DNA of 64,000 nt from Candidatus Melainabacteria bacterium (GTDB lineage: Bacteria; Cyanobacteriota; Vampirovibrionia; Obscuribacterales; Obscuribacteraceae). Each line of letters starts with the position of its first letter. The stretch's first letter is position 1. The position numbers and the translations under genes are program-made. The stretch covers positions 83,782 to 147,781 of the forward strand of contig RXJR01000010.1 of assembly GCA_003963305.1 (NCBI GenBank), written 5' to 3'. Under the pieces are notes generated by a model. That model was not told the DNA's origin. It saw nothing but the letters and a program-made list of their open reading frames with translations, and searched no databases. Of the stretch, positions 41,061 through 48,753 are shown one piece after another.

Positions 41061-43025
41061 GTGAACACCACACACGGTATCAACCCCGAGTTCATGGATC
41101 TGCAAGCAGATCCCGGCAAGGACTTCTTCCGCTACGCCAACGGCGCCTACGTCGACCAGGCTGTGCTGCCGGCCGGCTACTCGCGCTGGGGCACATTCCT
41201 CGAGCTGCGTGAGCTGTCGCTCGACCGTCTGCACACGATGATGGTCGAGGCCAGCCAGGGCACGCAGCAGCCCGGCTCGATCGAGCAGAAGATGGGCGAC
41301 TTCTTCGCGGCCGGCATGGATGTCGACGCGATCGAGGCGCAGGGCGCTTCGCCTCTCGCTGGCGAGTTCGCCGCCATCGCCCGCGTGCGCACCCGGCGCG
41401 GACTGGCCAGGTGCGTGGCTCGCCTGCACGGGCTCGGCGTCGGACCCCTCTTCGGCTTCGGTGCCATGCAGTCATTCAGCGACAGCTCGCAGATGGTCGC
41501 CTCGATCGGTCAGGGCGGCACCAGCATGGGCGGTCGCGACTACTACGTCGACACCGACGATGCCAGCATCGAGAAGCGCCGGCTCTACGTGCAGCACATC
41601 AGCAAGATGCTGCAGCTCCTCGGTCAGAGCACCCGCACCGCAGATCGCGATGCGCGCAGCATCATGGCCGTCGAGACCGCGCTCGCCTTCGCACAGATGG
41701 AAGAGGAGGAGATGCGTGACCCCAAGAACATCGACCACGTCATGTCGGTCGCTGAGTTGCGGGCACTGACGCCTTCCTTCGATTTCCGCGCCTACTTCCG
41801 CGCCATCGGTGCGCCCGACTTCAAGACGCTCAACGTCCTGCAGCCGGACTTCTTCAAGGCACTCGAGAAGGTGCTGAGCAAGACATCGCTGCGCACCATG
41901 CGCGCCTACCTGCGCTGGAAGCTGATCAACAGCACCGCCGGCTACCTGTCGGCTGACTTCGTCAACGAGCGCTTCGCCTTCTTCGGCGTCGTCATGAGCG
42001 GACTGACGGAGCAGCAGCCGCGTTACAAGCGGGTCGTCAACCTCGTCGACAGCTGCCTGGGCGAGGCCATCGGTCAGCTCTACGTGGAGCGCTTCTTCCC
42101 GCCCGAGGCCAAGACGCGCGTGCTCGAGATGATCGAGGACGGCAAGCTGGAGATGCGCGCCGCCCTCGAGAAGGCTGACTGGCTGTCGGACGAGACGCGC
42201 AGCAACCTGCTCGCCAAGATCGACAAGACGGTCTGGAAGATCGGCTACCCCGACAAGTGGCTCGACTTCTCGCCGCTCACGATCAGTCGCGACTCGTACG
42301 TGCTGAACGTGCTGGCTTCCAACGCCTTCGCGCAGCGTCTCGACCTGAACAAGATCGGGCAGCCGCGCGACAAGTCGGAGTGGTACATGACACCGCAGAC
42401 GGTGAACGCCTACGCCGACCCGCAATCGAACGAGGTGGCATTCCCGGCGGCTATCCTGCAGGGGCGCTTCTTCGATTTCGAGGCCGACGATGCCGCCAAC
42501 TACGGTGCCATCCTGGTCGTCATCCTGCACGAGTTCGGTCATCTCTTCGACGACTCAGGCGCCAACTACGACGCTGACGGCAACGTCAAGATGCAGTGGA
42601 CGGAGGATGACTTCGCCCGCTTCATGCAGCGCGTGCAGCAGATCCGCACCCAGTTCGGTAGACTGACGGTCGGCAAAAACAAGGTGCCGGTCAAGGGCAA
42701 CCTCGTCTCGGGCGAGGCTGCTGCCGACCTCAACGGCGTCAACCTGGCCTACCGCGCCCTGATGCGTCGGCTGGAGAAGACCGGTCGCCGAGTCATCAAC
42801 GGCTTCACGGACGAGCAGCGCTTCTTCATCTCGTTCGGACAGATCTGGGCGAGCATCTGCACGCCTGAGTACCTGGAGTCACAGGTGAAGGGCGACCCGC
42901 ACCCGCCCGAGATCTTCCGCGTCAACGCAACGCTGGCAAACGTGAACGAGTTCCCGGCTGCCTTCGGTCTGCCGGACGACTGCCCGATCATGCTGCCCGT
43001 GAAGGAGCGCTGCCACATCTGGTAG
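41061..43025 (+). CDS. M13-family (neprilysin-like) zinc metallopeptidase, no signal peptide
   Basis: 654 residues. N-terminal motif DPGKDFFRYANGAYVDQ, the substrate-binding NAY motif (about 449-451), HEFGH at 490-494 and GEAAAD at about 551-556, where Glu is the third zinc ligand and the final Asp supports it. M13 peptidases cut oligopeptides. The M13 homology begins at about residue 10, so there is no room for a signal peptide and it is probably cytosolic. Start: GTG 41061 is chosen because upstream codons (back to 40914) have AT-rich, non-biased composition; ATG 41021 is an alternative. Lys is nearly always AAG. Confidence 0.85.
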   Translation: MNTTHGINPEFMDLQADPGKDFFRYANGAYVDQAVLPAGYSRWGTFLELRELSLDRLHTMMVEASQGTQQPGSIEQKMGDFFAAGMDVDAIEAQGASPLAGEFAAIARVRTRRGLARCVARLHGLGVGPLFGFGAMQSFSDSSQMVASIGQGGTSMGGRDYYVDTDDASIEKRRLYVQHISKMLQLLGQSTRTADRDARSIMAVETALAFAQMEEEEMRDPKNIDHVMSVAELRALTPSFDFRAYFRAIGAPDFKTLNVLQPDFFKALEKVLSKTSLRTMRAYLRWKLINSTAGYLSADFVNERFAFFGVVMSGLTEQQPRYKRVVNLVDSCLGEAIGQLYVERFFPPEAKTRVLEMIEDGKLEMRAALEKADWLSDETRSNLLAKIDKTVWKIGYPDKWLDFSPLTISRDSYVLNVLASNAFAQRLDLNKIGQPRDKSEWYMTPQTVNAYADPQSNEVAFPAAILQGRFFDFEADDAANYGAILVVILHEFGHLFDDSGANYDADGNVKMQWTEDDFARFMQRVQQIRTQFGRLTVGKNKVPVKGNLVSGEAAADLNGVNLAYRALMRRLEKTGRRVINGFTDEQRFFISFGQIWASICTPEYLESQVKGDPHPPEIFRVNATLANVNEFPAAFGLPDDCPIMLPVKERCHIW

Positions 43026-43034
43026 TGCCGCCGC

Positions 43035-43114
43035 GTCACGTCGGAAAACGGGCGTGACCCTGGAGTTGAGCGGGGCCGTCAAATTTGCTCAGGCAAGTTT
43101 GTATGGCCCCGCTC
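43035..43114 (+). terminator. Two stem-loops after the M13 peptidase
   Basis: GTCACG/CGTGAC (43035-43058), then GAGCGGGGCC (43068-43077) pairing perfectly with GGCCCCGCTC (43105-43114). Confidence 0.6.
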
Positions 43115-43153
43115 CTCTCGATCGGCGCCTTTGATTTCCATTGCTTTCAGCGC

Positions 43154-43198
43154 TTTTTGGTGCTTTTTGGCACTTTTTGGTGCTTTCAGTACTTTTTG
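43154..43198. other. T-tracts phased at exactly 10 bases (predicted curved DNA)
   Basis: Runs of five Ts start at 43154, 43164, 43174 and 43194, with a TTT at 43184. The period equals about one helical turn, the classic pattern for intrinsic bending. It lies in the 356-base gap between the M13 gene and a small secreted protein. Confidence 0.6.
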
Positions 43199-43381
43199 CA
43201 GGTGCCGCTCCTTGTCCGAACCCCTGTTTTCATCGAATTTTCGTCATTTCGGCGCCCACAGAATCTGATGGAACAAGCAACCAGTGTCGCTTAGCGGCAA
43301 TCGACAGAGAATTAAAACTCAAGAGTGTAGATTGGCAACTGCCCGGGAATTAAGAGGTTACCGTTGATAAGGATTTCTCAA

Positions 43382-43804
43382 ATGCTAAAACACATTCTCA
43401 GAGCGTCGCTCCTTTTGACTATTTCTTGCAGTGCAGTCTCAGCCGATACGACAACGCCTGCGGCGGAGAGCTCAAACGCGGTAACTGGCCCGCAGGAAGT
43501 TGGAACAACTTCAATGCCGCCGGGCAACTATCTGATTAAAGAACAGACGACAGGAAAAACATTTGAGCTCATGGTCAGCACCAAAGGCACGATGATTTTG
43601 GCTCCCGCACCTGCAGGCACCACTATCGCTGCACCTGCCGCCGCCGCCAGTCCTGCCAATGCTTCAGCTGCAAGTCCACAAAGCAATTTGACTAATCTCG
43701 GCACTAACGCCCTCAAGAAAATGGTCCAGGACCAGGTCACTAAAGGCGTTACCAATGTGATTCAAAAGGACGCCACGAACAGTCTGGGCAAATTTATCAA
43801 GTAA
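43382..43804 (+). CDS. Small secreted protein of unknown function
   Basis: 140 residues. The signal peptide MLKHILRASLLLTISCSAVSA is followed by a Thr/Ala-rich segment, a beta-like core PPGNYLIKEQTTGKTFELMVSTKGTMILAPAPAG, an Ala/Pro-rich linker and a C-terminal amphipathic stretch (LKKMVQDQVTKGVTNVIQKDATNSLGKFIK). The mature protein would be about 12 kDa and positively charged at its end. ATG 43382 has AAGGATTTCTCA; an in-frame TTG at 43364 is also possible. No family recognised. Confidence 0.65.
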   Translation: MLKHILRASLLLTISCSAVSADTTTPAAESSNAVTGPQEVGTTSMPPGNYLIKEQTTGKTFELMVSTKGTMILAPAPAGTTIAAPAAAASPANASAASPQSNLTNLGTNALKKMVQDQVTKGVTNVIQKDATNSLGKFIK

Positions 43805-44091
43805 CTTGTGCTGAATTTCTGCCATACCAGGGGTTGTGCAAAAAGGCAGTACAACACCAACTTCACCACGCAGAATTGGCCAATTTGTGAAAAGAGAAGG
43901 CGCCCGTCATCGAAAAAATACTGTTTTTGCCACAACGTATTTTTTAGATTGAAAGCGTAACCACAAAGCTCAATCATCATCGGACCTTTCACTACACCTA
44001 CCGATTGTTGCCAGAGATTGGAATCATTCAGCGTGCTTGAGCACGTTGTTTCGAACCGCTCTGCCATATCGCTCGGAAGGAGTTGAGATCG
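43805..44091. other. Intergenic gap with an opposite-strand open frame
   Basis: About 290 bases. A minus-strand frame (44067 down to 43762) reads across it with protein-like composition, but no ribosome site precedes it and it overlaps the 3' end of the plus-strand gene. It is treated as non-coding. Confidence 0.4.
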
Positions 44092-44145
44092 ATGGAGATA
44101 CCTGAGCTTTTCACGAAGGACGTCTGCTTTGACAGCTGCATCTGA
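44092..44145 (+). CDS. Possible 17-residue leader peptide overlapping the TPR gene
   Basis: ATG 44092 has the strongest ribosome site nearby (GGAAGGAG, 9 bases). The frame ends at TGA 44145, overlapping the TTG start of the TPR gene by 17 bases in another frame. This would couple translation of the TPR protein to the leader. A frameshift in the TPR gene's 5' end is the alternative. Confidence 0.35.
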   Translation: MEIPELFTKDVCFDSCI

Positions 44146-45034
44146 AAAAGAACTGAACGCGACCCTGGCTTTCGCGTACGATTTCATGGATCGAAGAGAA
44201 TTCCCACAAGCCATAAAGGCTCTGCTCAAATGCCTCTCCTGGAGCAAAACACTCTACGGCGAAGGCTCAGCTCTCGTCTTGGGCATCGAAAGAAGGCTCG
44301 GCGACTGCTATTACCGCATGCAAAGTTATCCAGAGGCTGTTGAGCACCTGAAACCCGTCTATGAACGCCGCCTTCGTTACAAGTCCACAATGCCGGAGAA
44401 AGTCGTCACCGTGGCCACTAACTACGGCGTCAGCCTGGCTAGCCTCGGTCGTCACAACGAAGCCATCCCTGTTCTAACCATCGCTTTGGAATTGTGCTCT
44501 GCACATTACGGAGCCGACTCCAATCCCGCCTGGTACATGCGAAACAGGTTGTCCATAAGCTTGCGAGCGGCTGAACAGTGGCAGCAACTGATCGCCTTGC
44601 ATCAGACACTGAACCACAAGATCGACTTGAACGAAGGTAACAACCGGCAATTCATGCTCACCATCCTGCGCAACATCGCCGCCGGATACTACAGAACAGG
44701 TGCGGCGGAAGAAGCCCTGAAACTGCTTTTCCAGGCGCTGCAAATGACGAAAGAGCACAGCAGCCTCGCCAGTTCCGAGGCACTCGACGATTTGGAATTC
44801 GCAGCGCGCGTGCTGCTGAAATTGTGGAGGCATGACGAAGCGACGATGTTGCTCGAGAAGGCTGTTGAATTGAGTGGCTCCATGTATGGCGACCAGTCCG
44901 GTCGTTGCAAGACGCTCTTACTGCAATTGGATGCTGTCAACAAAACCATTGCTCGCCGACGCGCTCATCAGGCTCGTGTTGCTGAACAAGCAACCGGGAA
45001 AGCGCTTACAGACACGGCAGTAGCGGTCTACTAA
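44129..45034 (+). CDS. TPR-repeat protein
   Basis: 301 residues, all helical, with repeated TPR-type pairs: LGDCYYRMQSYPEAVEHLKPVYERR, NYGVSLASLGRHNEAIPVLTIALEL, NIAAGYYRTGAAEEALKLLFQALQ and ARVLLKLWRHDEATMLLEKAVEL. The pattern is of the tetratricopeptide/kinesin-light-chain type. These are protein-interaction scaffolds. No signal peptide. The TTG 44129 start has AAGGA at 8 bases. Codon use is mixed, unlike the neighbouring peptidases. It is convergent with the HETGH gene. Confidence 0.8.
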   Translation: MTAASEKELNATLAFAYDFMDRREFPQAIKALLKCLSWSKTLYGEGSALVLGIERRLGDCYYRMQSYPEAVEHLKPVYERRLRYKSTMPEKVVTVATNYGVSLASLGRHNEAIPVLTIALELCSAHYGADSNPAWYMRNRLSISLRAAEQWQQLIALHQTLNHKIDLNEGNNRQFMLTILRNIAAGYYRTGAAEEALKLLFQALQMTKEHSSLASSEALDDLEFAARVLLKLWRHDEATMLLEKAVELSGSMYGDQSGRCKTLLLQLDAVNKTIARRRAHQARVAEQATGKALTDTAVAVY

Positions 45035-45145
45035 ATCCCGAGCGTCGCAGAAAGCCGCGATTGAGCCAGACTGGCTCGATCGCTCGAGGTTTTCGCGGCG
45101 CGCCAACGTTCAATCGAAGCGGCAAGAACTTCTCAAAAATCCATT

Positions 45146-45168
45146 TTATACCATAAACTATAGTATAA
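45146..45168. repeat. AT-rich inverted repeat (TTATAC...GTATAA)
   Basis: 23 bases with nine of ten arm positions paired. It lies immediately beyond the T tract of the HETGH gene's terminator, in a convergent gap. One of the best members of the TATAGT/ACTATA set. Confidence 0.55.
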
Positions 45169-45172
45169 ATTC

Positions 45173-45218
45173 AAAAAAAATGAAGAAGCCGCAGCCAGCC
45201 GCCGGGCCGAAGCCCGGC
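45173..45218 (-). terminator. Terminator of the HETGH gene
   Basis: GCCGGGC-TTCG-GCCCGGC stem on the minus strand (45201-45218), then an eight-T run (45173-45180) about 20 bases on. Confidence 0.65.
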
Positions 45219-45248
45219 GACTGAACTGCGAACCTCTTCAACAGACGA

Positions 45249-47351
45249 CTACTTGCCCGACTTCGGGTGCTTCTGCGCCTCGGTCAGCTTGTAGATGTCC
45301 AGACGCTTCACGTCCGCCAGCCACTGCGGCAGAAGCTCGGTCATCATGCCCATCGCGGCTGCGACGACACGCTCACGAGCCTCCTTCGCATCCACACCCT
45401 CCTCGACGAGCTCGTAGAGAGCGAGCACCGACGCGGAGCCGACCGTGTGGAAGAAGTAGTGACGACCGTCGCTGGGGAGCTTGCTCACGCCCTTCTTGAG
45501 CAGGTCCTTGACCGGGTCGACCTTGTCCTTCTGCATCTGCGGCGTCAGGCAGACCAACTCCTTGAGCGACAGCCCATCCAGGCATGCCGTCTTGGTGCTG
45601 AAGAAGGCGGCGGCGACGAGCTTGGCGACCTTGTCGTAGTCCGCCACGCTGGCTGAGATCGTCGGCAGCTTGGGCTGCTTCTGACCGGCATCCTGCGTGT
45701 CGTCGTCAGACTGGCGAGCCAGCATCTTCAGCGCCGAAGCGATCAGCGACCGGATGCGCTTCAGGCTCAGGAAGGAGTCACCCCCTTCGTCCTCACCCTT
45801 GGCACCTTCCGGCAGCTCGCCCACCCAGGTGATGCGCGTGGCATCCTTGCCGGACTCCGAAGCCGCGTAGTCGCGCGCGTACTTCGCATCGACCGGGTAG
45901 CCCATCTCCGACGCGATCGCCGCCTGCCACGAACCGATCCGCGGGCCATCCTGCGGGTGAGGCTCAAGCTGGATGCTGACCTTGCCGTCCTTGGACTGCA
46001 CGACCTTGTAGGACGACCCCATGCGGAGCACGTGGTCGACCTTGTCCATGTTGCCCACCGCCACCTCGGTCATCGCACCGACGTAGTTGATGAAGCACTT
46101 GGCGAAGGCGCCCGGACCGCTGGTGCGCATGCCCCAGTTGTCCGCATCCAGCTCACCCAGCTGTCCCATGAACACCATGGTCCAGAACTTGTCCGCCGGC
46201 ACCTTCTGCGAACCGAGCATCACGAACGGCTCGTCGAAGGTAAGCGTCTTGTTCTGCACGGCAGCCGCGATGGTGCTCGCGATCAGCTTGGTGTACGTCT
46301 GCATGAAGTCGACGATGACACTCTGCAGCAGGTGTCCCGTCTCGTGCATGTAGATGGGGTTGATCAGAGGCAGAACCTCGATCAGGTTCCACGGGATGAA
46401 GGCCAGGTGGCCACCGCGCGGCCCGAGTGCACCGTCGTGCATCGGGATGACAGCCGGGCCGCTGTCGAAGGCGCCGACGAGGACCGGGAGGACCACGTCA
46501 CCGACCGACACGTTGATGGTGGGGACGACCTGGTGGATGTCGCCCTTCGAGTCGATCTGATCGAGCCGCAGGTCGCCGGTGAGGCTCAGGAAGAGATTGC
46601 TCTCGATCATAGCCCGCACCAGAACCAGCGTGTCCTTCAGCTTCGGGTCGAGCGACTGGCGGAAGCCGGTCGTCCACATCTGCACCGTGGAGAGGATGGG
46701 CGACAGCTCGTTGCCGATGAGCTGGAGCGCACCCTGGTACAGCTGCCCCGTCGAAGCCTCGGGATAGCGCTTCTGCAGCTCGGTCATCACCTTCGGCAGG
46801 GCCGCGACGACCTGCTGCTCAGCCGACTTGAGCTGGGCGTAGAGCGAGTCAGCGATCTCCCAGTACTCGGGAGGCAGCATGCCCTTGTCGTGTCCGAGCA
46901 TCCGGTAGTCTTCCGAGAAGAAGGCGTAGACCGGCTGCGCGAACATGCCGTCGACCATGATATCGGCCATGTCATGGGCGAGCAGACGCTCGGTGGAAAC
47001 CTTCGCCGTGGGCGCGTCCGCCTTGACGAAGTGGATGACGCGCGGCATCGGGATGTCGAACGTCTTCGGGTCGAGCTGGCTGAGCACGCCCAGGTTGATG
47101 CGGTAGCCGCGCTTGGTGTTGGGCACCTCGGCGAGCACGAAGTCGGGCGCGTCGGTGTGAGCCATGGCGCGCTGCACCAGTTCGTCGGTGGTGGGGAAGG
47201 AGTAGTTTTCCTTGCCGCCGCCGATGAAGAAGGGCGAGCGACCGAACAGACCCTGTTGCGAGCAGGGACCGTGGGTCAGGTCGTGGATGGTGGGCGGAAC
47301 GATCTCGAAGATGGTGCCGCCGGTGTTGGTGTTCTTTGCGTTCATAGTCAT
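45249..47351 (-). CDS. 700-residue orphan HExxH metallopeptidase-like protein
   Basis: HETGH at 336-340, preceded by NPIYM, gives a zincin core. GELDADNWG at 399-407 is a good candidate for the third ligand and resembles the E/D-rich motif after HExxH in several gluzincin or aspzincin families, but the spacing (about 60) fits none that I recognise. The N-terminal third has no motif. Residues about 525-575 are a charged linker (EGAKGEDEGGD, RQSDDDTQDAGQ). The C-terminal domain is helical and Lys-rich. No signal peptide, so cytosolic. ATG 47351 has AAAGGACA. Very strong AAG/GAG codon bias. Confidence 0.75.
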   Translation of the reverse strand: MTMNAKNTNTGGTIFEIVPPTIHDLTHGPCSQQGLFGRSPFFIGGGKENYSFPTTDELVQRAMAHTDAPDFVLAEVPNTKRGYRINLGVLSQLDPKTFDIPMPRVIHFVKADAPTAKVSTERLLAHDMADIMVDGMFAQPVYAFFSEDYRMLGHDKGMLPPEYWEIADSLYAQLKSAEQQVVAALPKVMTELQKRYPEASTGQLYQGALQLIGNELSPILSTVQMWTTGFRQSLDPKLKDTLVLVRAMIESNLFLSLTGDLRLDQIDSKGDIHQVVPTINVSVGDVVLPVLVGAFDSGPAVIPMHDGALGPRGGHLAFIPWNLIEVLPLINPIYMHETGHLLQSVIVDFMQTYTKLIASTIAAAVQNKTLTFDEPFVMLGSQKVPADKFWTMVFMGQLGELDADNWGMRTSGPGAFAKCFINYVGAMTEVAVGNMDKVDHVLRMGSSYKVVQSKDGKVSIQLEPHPQDGPRIGSWQAAIASEMGYPVDAKYARDYAASESGKDATRITWVGELPEGAKGEDEGGDSFLSLKRIRSLIASALKMLARQSDDDTQDAGQKQPKLPTISASVADYDKVAKLVAAAFFSTKTACLDGLSLKELVCLTPQMQKDKVDPVKDLLKKGVSKLPSDGRHYFFHTVGSASVLALYELVEEGVDAKEARERVVAAAMGMMTELLPQWLADVKRLDIYKLTEAQKHPKSGK

Positions 47352-47834
47352 TGTCCTTTCGTTTGGTTAAAAAGATGCAGAAACCCGCACAACCAGCCGG
47401 TTTGGCTGCTCATGCGGGGGTTCAGAAGCGACGGTTCAACTGTCAGTTACAGACAGCAAAAACCGCCCACACCCGCAACATGCGAATGTATGGTTGGAGT
47501 TGCGCGAGGCGACGTCAGCCAGGGAAGAGCCTTTCTGACGTCAGAGCAGTTTCAATTCTGTCGCTGGATAGCGACAGGATATCTGTGGAGAACTGGTGCT
47601 GGGTAGGCTGGAGGCTTTCTTTTGCTGAATGATTGTTGGAGGGACGGGAAGACCATAACCCTATCCCTTTGCAACCACAGATCAAAGCTCTTAAGAGGCT
47701 TTGTATCTAAGTAAGCTCAAAGTTTATGAACTTCAGCACATCTTTTATCTTTTTCCAGGTAGCGCAGGGCTGCTAGTCCCTGATTCAATGCAGCCCGGCG
47801 GCAACTGCGCGCAGTCGCGCCAGCTCTCGCAAAC
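47352..47834. other. Non-coding gap upstream of the HETGH gene
   Basis: It holds the leader hairpin of the HETGH gene (47371-47403) and, at 47769-47816, GC-rich palindromes that may end the 68-residue gene. No gene seen. Confidence 0.45.
47371..47403 (-). promoter_or_regulatory. Leader stem-loop before the HETGH gene
   Basis: On the minus strand the arm AACCCCCGCATGAGCAGCC pairs imperfectly with GGCTGGTTGTGCGGGTT, followed by TTCTGCATCTTTTT and then the ribosome site. The layout looks like a terminator-type attenuator. Confidence 0.4.
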
Positions 47835-48041
47835 TCATTGCTGATTGTTTTTCGGGACGAATGCACCGACTGTCGTGTAGAACCCGATCAGAACTGCAAA
47901 GGAGCTCATCATCAGGTTGGCACGCACAGCGAATGCGCCGCCGTCACGGGTGATCTCGAACTGATGTTGGGTGGTCCAGTAACCACCAAACACACCGGCA
48001 CAGAAAACTGACACACCGAACAGAGCTTGCAGAAAACGCAT
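47835..48041 (-). CDS. 68-residue two-helix membrane protein
   Basis: ATG 48041 follows CAGGAGATTTCC. The two hydrophobic helices are FLQALFGVSVFCAGVFGGYW and the segment around LMMSSFAVLIGFYTTVGAFV. Between them is a short polar loop with ITRDGG. The C-terminus is PKNNQQ. No family recognised. The next upstream gene on the strand is another small two-helix protein (48483-48743) in an operon with the third FtsH-like protease, but a terminator lies between them. Confidence 0.65.
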   Translation of the reverse strand: MRFLQALFGVSVFCAGVFGGYWTTQHQFEITRDGGAFAVRANLMMSSFAVLIGFYTTVGAFVPKNNQQ

Positions 48042-48482
48042 AGGAAATCTCCTGCGGGTTTTTCCAAGATCGGAAAAATTCAAAGGGTTGATTTGCCTTC
48101 CGGGTTACTCAGTCAGCGCAACGCTGTTGAGGAGGATGGCTGGAATATGCCTGTGAGACTTTGAGACCGCTATTGCTCAGACCATGCAAAGGAAAATTTC
48201 GACACTACTGTGATAACCAAATACGGTGCTCTCTGACAATAGTTTATGCACCTCAATGTCCCAATTCCAGCTCGTTGCCTGCTAATTCAAATGGCGCAGT
48301 GTGCGCGCGTTGTTTCAAAATTGTGTCACTCAAACAAGTTCAACTATATTCTATAAAATAACAAATTTAAAAACTAAAATTTCAAACCAGAATAGCTCCC
48401 GAGCGAGAAAAGAGACGACAGGATAGAAGCTAAATGCCGCCTCTATCCTGTCGATTTTCGTCACCAAATCGGAGTTCCTTTT
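48042..48482. other. 441-base non-coding gap
   Basis: Contains the terminator of the FtsH-like operon (48417-48452) and, 60 bases beyond, a weak AT-rich element at 48343-48360. The promoter for the 68-residue gene must lie here. No gene seen. Confidence 0.45.
48417..48452 (-). terminator. Perfect 11-bp terminator of the FtsH-like operon
   Basis: GACAGGATAGA pairs with TCTATCCTGTC around a 14-base loop, followed on the minus strand by GTCTCTTTTC. Confidence 0.7.
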
Positions 48483-48743
48483 CTAATTCTGATCGTCATA
48501 CTCGCCGCGCTCACGCGCCTTATCAAAGCCATCTGCGGCAAAGGACAACGGAACCATCAAGCCGATGATGAAGAGGAAAGCACACGGACCGCGAACGTAA
48601 ACGCCGCCTATCCACTCATGCGAAAGACCGATCGCCAGCGCACTGAACGCAACCAGCAAACCGAGTCCCGACATTACAAGCTCAGGCCACGGCGGAGGAT
48701 CGGCTGGTCCGTTATCGCGAGGACCATACAGAAATCTGGACAT
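48483..48743 (-). CDS. 86-residue two-helix membrane protein, coupled to the FtsH-like gene
   Basis: ATG 48743 follows AGGAGACGAAAA and lies 10 bases after the stop of the FtsH-like gene, so its ribosome site is inside that gene's end. It has a Pro-rich N-terminus (NGPADPPPWP), two membrane helices (about 23-40 and 52-70) and a charged tail (DKARERGEYDDQN). Tight coupling suggests a subunit or modulator of the AAA protease, comparable in position, but not in sequence, to small FtsH regulators. Confidence 0.7.
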   Translation of the reverse strand: MSRFLYGPRDNGPADPPPWPELVMSGLGLLVAFSALAIGLSHEWIGGVYVRGPCAFLFIIGLMVPLSFAADGFDKARERGEYDDQN

Positions 48744-48753
48744 TTTTCGTCTC

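Noticed and set aside
43762..44067. Minus-strand frame of about 100 codons in the gap between the secreted protein and the TPR gene
   Set aside because: Protein-like composition, but no ribosome site and overlap with the 3' end of the plus-strand gene; kept only as a note.
45957..47606. Plus-strand frame opposite the HETGH gene
   Set aside because: Mirror frame; runs into the leader region and shows no domain.
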